Below are positions 46,652 to 58,755 of a DNA stretch of 64,000 nt, piece by piece. Made by a program: the position numbers and the translations under genes. Numbering within the stretch: the first letter of the stretch is position 1; the number at the start of each line of letters is the position of its first letter. Source of the stretch: Scilla litardierei (lineage: Eukaryota; Streptophyta; Magnoliopsida; Asparagales; Asparagaceae); the NCBI GenBank assembly GCA_030789695.1, contig CM061139.1, positions 199,117,641 through 199,181,640 of the forward strand. The letters run 5' to 3'. The notes below the pieces were generated by a model, which did no database searches, was not told where the DNA came from, and saw only the letters and a program-made list of their open reading frames with translations.

Positions 46652-48034
46652 TGTTGGGCCCTCCCTGGATGGCATATAGAACATTAGAGAGTTGTTGAAT
46701 GGTGTTCTTAAAATAAAAACAATCCTCTACTAATCTACCTAAGTTATCAAGTAGAGTTATCTAATTATAACTTAATCAACAATATAAACTTGCGATAATA
46801 AGAGTAATGCGAAAGCTAGAAATAACTTGCAAGCACACAATGAGCACAAACACACAGACAGTCGCAACCACAAGTGTTTATCCTGGTTCGGGTCACTTCC
46901 CATGCAGCCAGCAACACGTCCACACGCCGGACAAAGGATCCACTAACACCTCTCAAAAAAAGAGACAACACATGTAATGAGTACTACACGTTCCAATCGG
47001 AACAAACACGCCCAAGATGGACAACACGTCCTCACACAAGTGAGAAAATAAATACCTACAACCTTCTTTTACATATAGCCAAATATTGAAGCTCTTGTGT
47101 GATGTTGTGTGGCTATAGTGGATCTCTAATTGATGAAAGAATGAAGCTCTTATAGATCTAGAATTTGGCCTTGACTGATTTTGAAAATTCTTTAAAACAT
47201 ATGCCAATGGACGAGGATTTTGCTTAAAAGTTTTTGAACTTGAAACCCCGTTTTCGGTTGAAAAATTGATCAATAATTGCTACCAAAAATCCTCAGCAAA
47301 CTCAGCTTATAAAAGGGTGAAACCCATTGAAAATTGTTTCAAAAAACACCCCTTTAACTGATGGAAAAACAGTTTTCCGTAAAGCGCGAAACTGTGTTTT
47401 CTGTCCATTAGGCTGATGGTAATCGACTATTGTACATATGGTAATCGATTACTCACACAACTGTAGTCGACTTCCAAAACAATTGTAGTCAACTACTTTT
47501 TGGGATAGCGAGTACATAATAAAAAGGAGGTCGACTCCTATTCAAGGAGTAGTTAACTATTTAACATATACATGGAAAGTATTTTAAAACGTATGAACTG
47601 TATTTCAAAACACTTCAAAACATTTTTAAAACATTTTATGTGTGTCCATAAGTGTGTGTGAGCTTCAACAAAGACTTTAACATACTACCAAGACATAAAA
47701 TAAAACTACATCAAAAATGAAATATTACATAAATTTCTTGATGCAATTTGCTTATTCATGCACTAATATTGGCTCTATCCACATTTGATATGCATTGATT
47801 GATCATGCAAGCTCAATATCTACACATATGACAAAACATACATATCGTGGCGGTAACATTAATTCAACTAGCATGCAAGGCAACAACAATAGCGAAACTA
47901 GCATGCAAGGCATTAATAACATCAAGGCATGCAAAAGCAGTAATGGAAAGCAAGACATGCATTTAATGAAACAATTTATAGTTGTGCTAGTAGCAGCTAA
48001 CTAAACTATATCGTGACTCATGTAAGAGAGTGCA
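46652..48034 (-). repeat. Sire-like copia LTR, probably solo
   Basis: TGTTGGGCCCTCC at 46652 and the nearby TTGTTGAATGGTGTTC and TATCCTGGTTCGGG (46880-46895) mirror the 3' half of other Sire-type LTRs here, so it is on the minus strand. 47400-47560 holds its own palindromic words (GTAATCGATTAC, GTAGTCGACTT, GAGGTCGACTCC). GTATG flanks 46652 and 48034; a 5-base match may be chance, so the right boundary is tentative. Confidence 0.6.
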
Positions 48035-48039
48035 GTATG

Positions 48040-49734
48040 CAACCATGAAACCACCCCTTACGCCACGAGGAGCTAATCTCGGGTGGCACGACACACTTTT
48101 GAAACGGAACGATACAACACACTTATGAAACGGGACGAAACAAAAGATGTGACTCCAGTCACTCCCACACTTTCTTTGCATTGAGTTACCCCAAAACCCG
48201 GTGAAGTGTCAAGTGTATCAATTATCCAATTCCAATGAGTTATTCCAACATGAGATTCCAACATGATGTTCCAACATGATATTCCACACGATATTCCAAC
48301 ATGATATTCCACACGATGTTCCACACGATATTTCACATAGCATGCAATATGTAGTAACACATTCAAAACATAAAGAAATTAACATGTGGCATGTGTTATG
48401 TCAATTTAAACACGGGCATCATGCAACGGGCGTAACGATATTGTAAGCATGGATTTCCATGTGACAAGCATAGCAACATAGCAAGCATGAATGTACGCTG
48501 CAAGTATGACGACATGATAAGCATGGATGTACGCGAAAAGTGTGACAACATGACAAGCATGCATGGATGTACGTGGCGACTGTAGCAACCTAGGGTTTCA
48601 TGTGATGAGTGTGAGCATGGATTGTGGCTGATGTATATGAAAACGTAGCTAGCATGAGTTCGCGTAGTTCCATACTAAGTTAGAGATGTGTGGATTTAAA
48701 ATGGCGAAGCCTAGGTTCAATTGTCTCAAATATCAAGTCTTGTGGTCAACACCGAGCCAAACCCTATTGTCCACACGGCTAACATCATTCCCGATGCACA
48801 TGGCCAAGCATACAGGTAAATTATTTCTGAACGTGATATTAACGTCCCAACATTACGATAATCATCACTACGCTACATTAATTGTTCATGCATTGCACTA
48901 TTCAACATGATATATAATTATCGTTAAGCTACACTAATCATTCATGCATAATGTTAACTAACATTCCAAGCTAGTGAACTGCTTAAATCTCATATTATAG
49001 GGCTGGAGTGACTTACTTAGATCCTTGGGAAATCCTCAGGGACTTTCGGGGATCGGTCGTGGAGAAGGAGCTCGAGATGAGCTCACAACCGGGAGGAGAG
49101 GCTCGGATGAGCTCGGGGTGTTCGAGGTGCTCAGGATGAGGCGACAACGAATGTGGTTTCCTAGAGAGATCTCAGGGTTCGCCGAAGTGATGCCAGAGGC
49201 CCGGTGAAGGAGGTTGTGTGCGCCACATGTTGTGCTTGCGTATGGGGTCAAGAGAGGCTGGCAGTCGGCTGCTGCAGGTGCTGTGGACAGTTGTTTTGTA
49301 GCTGGGGCTACTGTTTTTATTTTTCAGTTTTTGCACAAGGGGAAGAGGGGGGAGGGGAGGAGGGAGAGAGAAAAGATAGGAAAGAGGGACAAGGGAGGAT
49401 GAGGCTGTTTATGGCTGCCGTTGGGGGCTGTCGGCCGACGGGGTGGTTGGTCAGCAAGAGGTGGTTGGCTAGAAAACATGGGAGGGGGCCGGCTGTGGGC
49501 TTTGTTGTTTTTTGTGGGGAGAATGAGGATAGGAGATGGGGAGCTTGTGAGCTGTGGTTGGTTGATGAAAGAAGGACGATAAAGAACATGGGCTGTCGAG
49601 GGCATTGGGGCTACTTTTTTGGCCGGAAACAGAGAGGAGGGCTGTTGCTGCTGTTTTGAGCAACATTTCTTTGGCCCCCGCGCCGCTTCTCCCAAGCCGA
49701 ACCGCGTCGTTTATCCTATGTGTATGACTTGAAG
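48040..49734. other. LTR-like stretch of unknown family
   Basis: It has the mixed texture of a gypsy LTR: tandem words, a GC-rich block with GAGCTCGAGATGAGCTC near 49065-49090, and a purine-rich block at 49340-49400. I cannot find paired ends. The 151-codon frame at 49204-49659 is compositional and not supported as a gene. The stretch ends where copia integrase coding begins. Confidence 0.4.
48235..48345. repeat. Short tandem repeats, TTCCAACATGATA type
   Basis: About eight imperfect units alternate TTCCAACATGATA and TTCCACACGATA. A second cluster of related ACAAGCATG / GGATGTACG words is at 48450-48580. Non-coding. Confidence 0.8.
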
Positions 49735-50684
49735 AACCAGAAGATTCTTCAGAAGGGATGATTCCCTCGCATCTCTTACTATAATGGAAAACTAATTGCA
49801 AGGCCATCTCCACAGAAAGTTGAAAAAGAATCTCCACGCTTCCTCAAAAAGAATACAAGGAGATAGATGTGGATAAAATCCACCACCCCTAGTGGGCTAT
49901 TTTGGTACTTCATTGTACTGATAAATGCATCCTCAGGACACTCGTATGTGTGTCTACTACAGACGCGCAACTTAGCTTTTCCAAAGCTATTGGCACAAAA
50001 ATAAACATGTTGCGGGCACATTTCCCAGACAATTAAATGTAGAAAATAAGTCTGGTTAATGTTGGGAAATATACCTCCCGGTCATTTCAAGAGTACTGCA
50101 AAGTAACAGGAATAGAAAATGAACACATAGTGCCGCATGTTCATATCCAAATTGGGTCGGCAGAGTCACTGATAAGTAGACTCCAATGGATTGAACGTCC
50201 ATTAAATCCCGATTGACTATGGATACATGTGGACATGCAAATTTTGCATGTTGCATCGTAAATGAAAATAAGACCCTCTGGAGGTCAGAGTCTCCAATGC
50301 AATTTGCATATGGAATGCCACCGAACATTTCTCATCTGAGAATATTCGGTCGCGCAGTTTTAAATCCCAATTGCACCACCAAAGAGGACCAAAACAGTAC
50401 TCAACTTCGCCTAGGTATCCATGCAGGTTTTGACTCACCCTCACTTATAAGATACCTAGAACCCCAAACGGGAGACGTATTTAAGGCACATCTTGAAGAC
50501 TGATTTCGATGAGACGAGTTTCCCTAAAATAAGCCCAGATACTGGAAAATCTGGCGCGAAGCAAATGTTAACGTGGGATACAAATAGCTTGACCCACTAA
50601 TGATTCGGTAACAAAACAAATGTAAAGATGCGATCCTGAAGATCCTCCACAGAACAATGTTCACCACTTACCGAACTCATCGAT

Positions 50685-53005
50685 TGTCACGACCCGCTTC
50701 CCTAAAATGGAGGCGAGACGTGAAAAGGTCCGCACGAGAGTGGAGCTGTGAAGCCCCAAACCCGATAAGCGTCAAAAATACATAAGCAGGTCCATGTAAC
50801 CACAACGGAATAATAATAATAACACAAGGAGAGACTGAAATAAAATCTCACATCTCGTAAATTGTCCAACAAGAAAATAAGTCCAACATCCAGAAAAGCC
50901 ACCAGGCTAAAGGAAAAGAGTCTAATGCCCAGAACAAGGCCAACAAAAGCAACAACGACGAAACAAGGTATGGGTGCTACGCACTGATAACAAAACACTG
51001 TCTAAACAAAAGTAAAACGCTACGAAGACACTAGGACTGGTCCACAGTGTCCACGTACACCCCGCCAAACACGGGCTCGGGCTCGGCGACAGCAAACACC
51101 TCGTCCTCAACAAGGTACTCAGGCTCGGGATCTAACATGTGTCACCCAAAAGAGTAAAGGGGCACATGTCAGCAAGTCTAAAAGACTTGGGCAAGGAAAC
51201 TGAAAGTAAGGCAACTAGCAACCTAGCCGTTATAGTATGCATGACATGACAGTTATAACATGAGTGCACAATTTACGACATGGCAAGACAATTTTGTACA
51301 AGGGAACGATTATCGGGACAAGACAAGAGTAGCCAAGCTACTATCAATCTCAATCAATTCACTATTCACGTTGTTTTGTAGATGTTTACGCCTTACAGCT
51401 GAATGGTTTCCCATTCGCTGAGTGGCTGCTTAACAACTACCCCAAACCCAGAGTTTACGCCTTACAACTGCAGTTGCGGATCAGGCAGACTCCCAGTTGA
51501 ATGGTCGCTTAACTCTTACCCCCAATACCCACACGTAATGGAGCCAGGGTCCCCGCACAATGAGCTCAGCTAGTGAGCCTGGGGTTGCCCCGCACATGAG
51601 CTCGCATTCTTAGTTCACAATTCAATATATCGAGCGTTGGGGTTAGCAACTCATTATGCTCGCTTCTGGTCACGAGCCAGGAAACACAAGCATTTGTAGC
51701 AAAGCTACGCAATCACAGAAACACTTAAAGAATGCAATGACATGACAATTAATTTGCGTACCGTTAGTGCAAAGTAAACATGACATGGTAATTGTGCAAC
51801 ATGCTATATGTGTTGGAACTAGCTTCGTTGTCAAGCTAGTTCCCCAATTTGCGCCTAGGCGAGTATCATTTCGTCGCCTAGTCTCTTTTACGCCTACAAC
51901 TAGCAAATGGCCTAAAACATGGCCTAAACCCTAAGTGGCAAGTTTCACTTGCCTAGCACCGGGTATGACGACCACTTCGTCACACGGATGCCAATCTACG
52001 GGGAAATCGCTGTTTTGGGGGAACAACCATCAAACAACATGAAATTTATTAGGGTTTCATAAAAAATATAAATAGGTTATGAAAACAACGGTAGATCGAT
52101 TTCTTACCAAGAGGAGACGGAAGAAACACTCCGGGGAACCCTAGGATCAGATCTGGAAAAGATTGGAGAAGTTTGGGAGAATTAGGGTTTTGGGAGATTT
52201 GGGGATTTTGATGGATTTGGTGAGATTTTGGGGAAGATGAGAGGTAGATAGAGTGGATGGATGGTTTGGATGATGGATTTAGGGCTTGGAATGAAGGATT
52301 GAAGCTTGGAGGAAGATGGAGGCTCAAAGGGGAAGATTTTAGGGTTTTGGGTCGTGTTGGGGAAGAAGAAATCGTTTGGGTTGGGTATAAATAGGTTAGG
52401 CTGGCGGCTGCCCAGAAATTAGGGGTTCAACACTGGTTAGTCGGTCAAAGAGCAACCACTGACCGACTAGTTTGGCAACTAGTCGGTCGGTCGACCAACG
52501 CAGACCGACTAAGTGCAAACAGTAACTCCTGAACGAAAATAGGATTTTAGAGTTAGTCGGTCCATGAACAATTACTGACCGACTAGTTTGACAACTAGTC
52601 GGTCGAAAGATGAACTTAGACCGACTAAACAGATACAGTAACTTAGGTAAAATTAATCCAAGAAACTAGTCGGTTTGAGTAGAGTTGACTAGATCTCAAT
52701 CTAGTCGGTTGGTTCCCCTTCTTGAACCAACTAACGAGCACGAAAAGTGTCGATTCGAAGCGCGAAGCTTCGGGAAGACTTCTATGGCTTCTAGGATCGA
52801 TTTATACTTTAAGATATGAGCGATTTGAAGCTCGTCACGAAGGACTTACTCCGAAATCGACGATCGAAGGAAGAAGATAGAAAAATCACGACGAAACGAT
52901 CGAAAGTGAAAGCTATGGCGACGAAAACCACACATCCAAGGAGAAAATCCACCAAGCATATATTATAATATCAATAATCCAATTACACGAAAACCAGTCG
53001 TTACA
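50685..53005 (-). repeat. Gypsy solo LTR (2321 bp) with target duplication
   Basis: The same family as the LTRs of the 1732-8599 element: begins TGTCACGACCCG and ends GTTACA. TCGAT flanks both sides (50680-50684 and 53006-53010). No internal sequence is present, so it arose by LTR-LTR recombination after insertion in the decayed copia element. Confidence 0.93.
52436..52885 (-). repeat. Palindromic U3 module, gypsy solo LTR copy
   Basis: Same ACTAGTCGGTC / GACCGACTAGT design and AAACAGTAAC connectors as at 7914-8480, with one pair partly deleted near 52675-52700. The outer flank GATTCGAAGCGCGAAGCTTC is kept. It is followed in transcription order by a TATA-like TATTTATACC near 52385-52394. Confidence 0.85.
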
Positions 53006-55080
53006 TCGATTGACAACCAGAAGATTGTCAGATCACACATCTCTGCTGCAAAAACTCCAACTAGGATCGATATCCCCGAGAATGGATGCAATCCACCAGC
53101 AGCAGAAGTGGCTAATCCTCACCAGAAAAGAGGCAGACCACCAGGCTCCAAGGACAGAAACTCCTAGAGATCTTAAGCCAATACTAACACAGGACAATGA
53201 GCTCATGTCCACATCCTCACCCTTCCCGGAATCCACTGCAGAGGAATTGCCGGGAAAAAGTGAAATTGAAAGTAAATGTTGTACGTACTGGGGAGGTGTT
53301 GGACAGATAGAACATAAATTGTCGACAGTAATTCACGTATCATATTGCCATATACATTATCGTTCCATACTCCGTTGCTAGAAGGCAAACGTAGAGATTG
53401 GCCAAAATGTGGAACATGGCAATAAAAGATGAGCTGGACTCACTTATGAAACGTGAAATGTTCGGATCTGAAGTCCAGACACCAAAAGATGTCAAAACTG
53501 TGGATAAAATAAAGTATTGCATACATAAGAAAACTAAATACAAAATCGTATGCTATAAGGTACGACCTATAGCCTAAAGAAAATTTCGCTGAAACTAGGG
53601 ATCGAACAAATTAAAATGAGTATGCCTCATAAATGATGCATCAGTCTCCCTAAGTTATCAAAAGCGAATACCTTACGATTTGGCGAAGGAAAACTTTAGA
53701 TATGTTGTTATTGGATGTTGTGACGGCATACCTTCGTGGATATCTTGGTGAAGATAATTTCCACTTTTCCTTAAATGCCTGAATAGACTTTGGGACATCT
53801 ATTTTATTGAAGGAAAACAATAAGAATAATGTACAACCAAGAGAATCGCATGACAAAGCAATGATTCTTACTGAGGGTTGTCTTTGCATCTAAGCAAAGA
53901 GCAGGACTTGAGGTCATAGTTGTAACCAACTAAAATCTCATCGGATCTCCTGAAGAGAAAACGGAAACATCTGTTCAAGACTAACTTTTAAACATGAAAT
54001 AAAAAGACCCAGACAAATATAAAGTCATGGCTCATAGAATCCTGTTACATACGTCCAGAAGTGCGTTGGAGAAATTAAAAGGACCATTGTCATCAAAAGT
54101 ACACCTATGAGAGTATACTTAATGGATGAACAGAAAAGAACCCTTCCGATCGCTATAAGAGGGGGAGGATATAACTGGTCCTAAAGTCCCTTATCTAAGT
54201 GTAATCAGGCACTCCTGACTAACTGCACGCCTCCCGATATAGCAATTGCAGTAAACTCATTAGCCAGAGATTGTTGGCACCTAAAATGTAATGCCATGAT
54301 AAGCTACTGCACAAGTACTAAAGGGGGGTGAATAGTACTTTAAAATAATTAAGAGGCTAATTCCTAATTACTTGCAAACTCTACCAAACAATGCGGAAAA
54401 GTAAATGTTAGACAACAAAGAAACAATCGCAAACAATGATATTACTGGGTTCGGATCCACCCAAGTCTCCCCGACTTGTTCCCGGTGATCCTACGTCCCA
54501 ACCACCCGGATCCCCTCCGGATACTTGAGTTAGAAACCCTAACTCAAGATTTCCACTATGAAATACTTGTGAAGAACATTCACCAAGTCAAATCATACAC
54601 AAAGTAATTTGTGACTCCCACAACCCGGGATCACAAACACAACTCTCACAACCGAGAGATAAACACTTACAAAATGAAAGTAAATGAAATAGAATAACTT
54701 ACCACAAAATACATATGCCTTGAGTATACTTACGAATTAGGGCAAGGATGATTTTGAGGAAGAAGAAGGCACCAAACCCTAGCTCCAAGATGTAGATCAG
54801 CGATGGAGAGCTATGTGGTTGTTGGTGACTTAGGATCAAGCACTTGGTTTGGAAGGCTTCACACTCAATGAATCTCTCTTTGGAAGTAAGAGTGAGGAGA
54901 GATTATTGAATGGAATGAAAGAGCTTTGAATGAGCTTGGAATGATTTCTTTTGATCTCTAAACTTGCAATAATATCAGCCTTGAGTGCAATGAATGCAGC
55001 TCAACAAGTATTTATAGGATAGAGGAGAGAGAGAAAGAAATTCGAGTCATTAAATGCTCCAACGGCTCTTTTCTGAACCC

Positions 55081-57605
55081 AACTAGTCGGTCAAAGAACA
55101 ACCACCGACCGACTAGTTGATGAACTAGTCGGTCGGTCATTTAACGTAGACCGACTAATGGAAGAATAGCCAAAAGGTCGAAGCACAGACAAAAGGAACT
55201 AGTCGGTCCAAGAAGAGTAGCTGACCGACTAGTTTCATAACTAGTCGGTCGGTTACTTAACTAAGACCGACTAAGAGATAAAACTGAAGTCTGATCACAA
55301 ATTGATTTAGTCGGTCCAAGAGCAAATGTTGACCGACTAGTTCATCAACTAGTCGGTCTCCAAATGTGCATAGACCGACTTGATGGAAATTGAATTCCAT
55401 CCCTAAGTAATTTTGATGATGAGCACACCAAATGAATGCTTGGTATACTAACTACACTACACTTTAAGTATACAGGTATACAGGTTTCGTGAAGCTCTAC
55501 TAAATACTCCAAGAAGCACGTATCTACGCTCCACGACAAAGACGAACATGGCTAAACTCGAGTGATGAAGCTCAAGCTCAAACAAAGCAAGTAGCTCAAA
55601 GAAGAAGCTCATCTTCAGTTCATCAAGTTGACTAAAACTGCCAAAGACATGTTCAGAGTCTAGTGTGAGTGTGTCGTGTCTTTTAGGATATTTGTCAAAG
55701 CCATATCAAGTAGACAACACACACACACACAAAAGGATTTCGAAATATTGTTTTTACTACAAAAATAATTTTAAAGAGCTTTCTCTAGTCACTTCAATAA
55801 TTATAGTGAAACTCCACGCACCCTGGAGTTAACTAATCCTTTTTGACTAGAACATCAGGAAAAACTCCTCTGGGAGTCGACTACCAAAAGTAGGGAGTCG
55901 ACTACCAGTCAGGGATGAAAATTTCCTAGACTCCTCTGGGAGTCGACTACCAATAGAGGGAGTCGACTACCTGCTGGAAATTTTCAAACGTTTTGAATTT
56001 GAATTTTAAATTTCTTTGAGTGATTTACTCCGAAATTTTTGGGACAAAAGTCAAACGAAATTCAAATTTCAAATCCCAGCTTTTCCCTATAAATAGAGCT
56101 TAATTCTTTTGTGAAAAATACAAGATTATTGAAAAATCAAATTTACAAAAGCTCTCGTGAATCAAAGCTCTCTCATTTCTTCTCTAGCCAATTTTTAATT
56201 TCAGTTTTTGATCTTGCAATATCTTTTTAATTCTCTTGAAGATCATATTTTTTATTGGCTAAGTTGTTTTTCAAAATCCTCTACTTTACTTCTCTTTGAA
56301 TTCTATTTGAAGGATTTTTGAAAAAGCTCTAGATCACAAAGAATTTATCTCATATCTTTGTGTGATCTAGACTATTATTCTATTAAGCCACTACACAATT
56401 GTCTATCTTTTGATTGGCTATAGAATCGGGTGTATTTCCAATCTCTATCACTTGTTGTAGAGTATTGGACAAATTTCTTATTGTGCTATTTGTTGGAACA
56501 CTAGACAAGTCTAGTTGTTGCCATTTGGGAAGTCCTCGGTTTGTGAGGCAAGGGTATAACCCTAGACAAGTCTAGGCGTTGTGTTCGGAAATCCTGGTCA
56601 AGGCTAGGTCGTTGGAAATCCTAACGAGTGAAGTTAGGTGCTTGTATTTGCCAAGGCAGATAGTGGAAATCTCGTACCGGATTGGTCGGGGACTGGACGT
56701 ACCCGGGTTGCGGGGAACCAGGATAAAAATCCTTGTCTTTGCGCTTGCATTTTCTGTGTTTGTTTATCTTTGCTTTTATTTTATATTCAGTAAATATCAA
56801 TCCTATACGCTGAGATTTGCATCTGTTATTTTATTCGCTCTAACTTATACTCTGGGAGTCGACTACTGCTCATAAGGAGTCGACTACCTGCTGTGATTTT
56901 TCGCTGTGCATTTTTAATTATATTGTTGATTAAGAACCAAGCGTAGATCGCTCTACTTGGTTTCTTAGGCAACATTAGAAGGAATTGTTTTTGTGTTGAT
57001 TGATTAAAGAACGAAAAAGTTTTATCTTTATACAACACTATTCACCCCCCCTTCTAGTGTTGTTTGCCATCCACAGGATCCAACACGACTAACGATAAAC
57101 AGTAAGTTAGGTGAAAATTGGCATGTACAGTAAAGCTCAACTAGTCGGTCCAAGAAGGAAAGTTGACCGACTAGTTCATCAACTAGTCGGTCGATCAGTG
57201 AACACAGACCGACTAATGATAAACAGTAGCTCAGGCTCGAAGTTGCATGTGCAGGGAAAGCTCAACTAGTCGGTCACAGAAGCATCACTGACCGACTAGT
57301 TCACAAACTAGTCGGTCGGTGAGTCAACGTAGACCGACTAACTGTAAACAGTAAAGAGCTTAAAATTGACTGACAAAAACTAGTCGGTCCAAGAAGCTTT
57401 GCCGACCGACTAGATCACCATCTAGTCGGTCAGTTCTTCTTCTTGAACCAACTAACATGCACAAGAAGCCGCGAATCGAAGCGCGAAGCTTCGGGAAAGT
57501 TTGTATTGTCTTCTACTAAGATCCTAGAGCTAAGATAGGAGCGTTATGAAGATTTAAACCGTAAGACCTACTCAAGGCTTAACATTCTACGAAAGAAGCT
57601 TAAAG
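55081..57605 (-). repeat. Palindromic U3 module, copia LTR copy (split)
   Basis: Occupies 55081-55380 and 57086-57605 on either side of the solo LTR. It uses the same ACTAGTCGGTC / GACCGACTAGT pairs, the AAACAGTA connector, and the outer flank TTCTTGAACCAACTAA and GAATCGAAGCGCGAAGCT as the gypsy LTRs. Similarity goes on past the palindromes into CTAAGATAGGAGCG and GAAAGAAGCTTAAAG, so this is common ancestry of a stretch of about 500 bp rather than just a common motif. Confidence 0.88.
55381..57085 (+). repeat. Sire-like solo LTR (1705 bp) nested in another LTR
   Basis: TGATGGAAATTG to GGATCCAACA, flanked by CGACT (55376-55380 and 57086-57090) that splits one GACCGACTAA unit. The orientation is plus, judged by the CACCCCCCCTTCTAGTGTTG block at its right end. 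55860-55975 and 56855-56888 carry its own motif, GGGAGTCGACTACC. Its right end is related to the scrap at 9588-9716. Confidence 0.92.
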
Positions 57606-57858
57606 ACTATAAATAAAACTTGACGATATCGTCTTCAATAGCTTCAATCGAATCTTCATGACTTCTAAAATGGTCCATAAGCTTCAACGAAGCTTTAGAC
57701 ATACGACCACGTGCTTTGAGAAGTCTCGAGATGTCGCTTTGGATGTTCATATGAATTTGGCGACGATCTCCATAACTGCGCTCACAAATTGTTAGTTCAC
57801 GATATATTTATGTTTGTTCATCATCCAAAACCAAATCCGGGGAGTCCAATATCCAACA

Positions 57859-58185
57859 TTCTCCCCCTTTTTGGTGATGACAAACCAACATAAATAATAA
57901 TCAACAATAATAATTCAAATGAAATTTACTTACTCCCCCTGAATTGATGACACGTTAATTCCAAATTAAACAATAATAATACGCATCAAGCAGACGAGTA
58001 AAGTATATAAATGAGAATCGATTATTGAAATATCGAATAACAAATGTTGGTTATTGAAATATCGGATTTGAAAATCCATTTATATATCTTAACTCCCCCT
58101 GAATCTAACATATCAAATTAGATTCTTGGAAAAATGCTTTAAATTATCATTTAGCACATCGTTATTATTATATCTCTCCCCCTTT
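57859..58185 (-). promoter_or_regulatory. Cluster of four polypurine-tract-like blocks
   Basis: AAGGGGGAG-type tracts on the minus strand at 57859-57870 (touching the LTR), 57931-57940, 58091-58100 and 58176-58185. Several tracts upstream of the 3' LTR are a described feature of Sireviruses. The first is the likely plus-strand primer site. Confidence 0.7.
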
Positions 58186-58755
58186 GGCATAAGCAAAAAG
58201 AGCGGGAGGAGATCAACGACAACAACAATGGCTTCAAATAAAAAGCACGGGAGTCGTAGAATACGACCATGGCTCAAGTGACACCAAAGAAAAATACGAA
58301 TAAAATCAAGGCGTGTCAATGATACCATAGTCGAAAATCGTAAACCGAAATCATCAAAAACTCAAATCAATTTTACGGATTGAGTTATGGAATATACTCT
58401 TCAATATCAACATTCTTGGTTAATTTAGTGCATGGAAAACAATTCTATGTTTTCATAAAGTGAAATCTATTTAACCAAGTTACTATCGTCGAGCGACGAA
58501 ATCAAACATCAGAGACATAAAAAAAATTATAAATTGTGCACAATAGAATGAAATGTCAACTGCGATGTATATATATAAAAATATGAACCAGAGTACATCA
58601 AAAATATACATCACTGATATCCAAAAAGCGATCCAACGATCGGCGATCAAAATACAACAAAACATCAAAAACATTCAGAACCACACTCCATCCTACCCAA
58701 ACTCTCTCACATAAGATGTATCATCCAAGGAGCATCGGAGAGTCCTCAAAGAAGC

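Larger units (their letters stand above)
49740..54271 (+). pseudogene. Decayed Ty1/copia polyprotein split by a gypsy solo LTR
   Basis: Readable in changing frames: a pre-integrase region near 49790-49860 (GKLIARPSPQKVEKE), integrase with RAHFPDN near 50010-50030 and a clear ORF at 50213-50503 (PPNISHLRIFG, AGFDSPSLIRYLEPQTGDVF), then the solo LTR, then a linker (KRGRPPGSKDR near 53130), the pre-RT region (53395-53600), an RT piece (DVVTAYLR near 53710), and an RNase H-proximal piece (NCTPPDIAIAVNSLAR, about 54215-54262). Many stops and indels. Its right end is cut by the LTR at 54272. Confidence 0.82.
54272..57858 (-). repeat. 3' LTR of the Sire-like element, interrupted
   Basis: It begins TGTTGGCACC at 54272 and ends TATCCAACA at 57858, next to the polypurine tract. 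Removing the inserted solo LTR and its duplicated 5 bases leaves about 1877 bp. It holds CTAAAGGGGGGTGAATAGTAC near its transcribed 3' end, TATAAATAC near 55007-55015 (minus strand) and the palindromic module (55081-55380 and 57086-57605). Confidence 0.88.

Noticed and set aside
49204..49659. 151-codon plus-strand ORF
   Set aside because: Purine-rich composition, overlapping long frames on the other strand, no domain.
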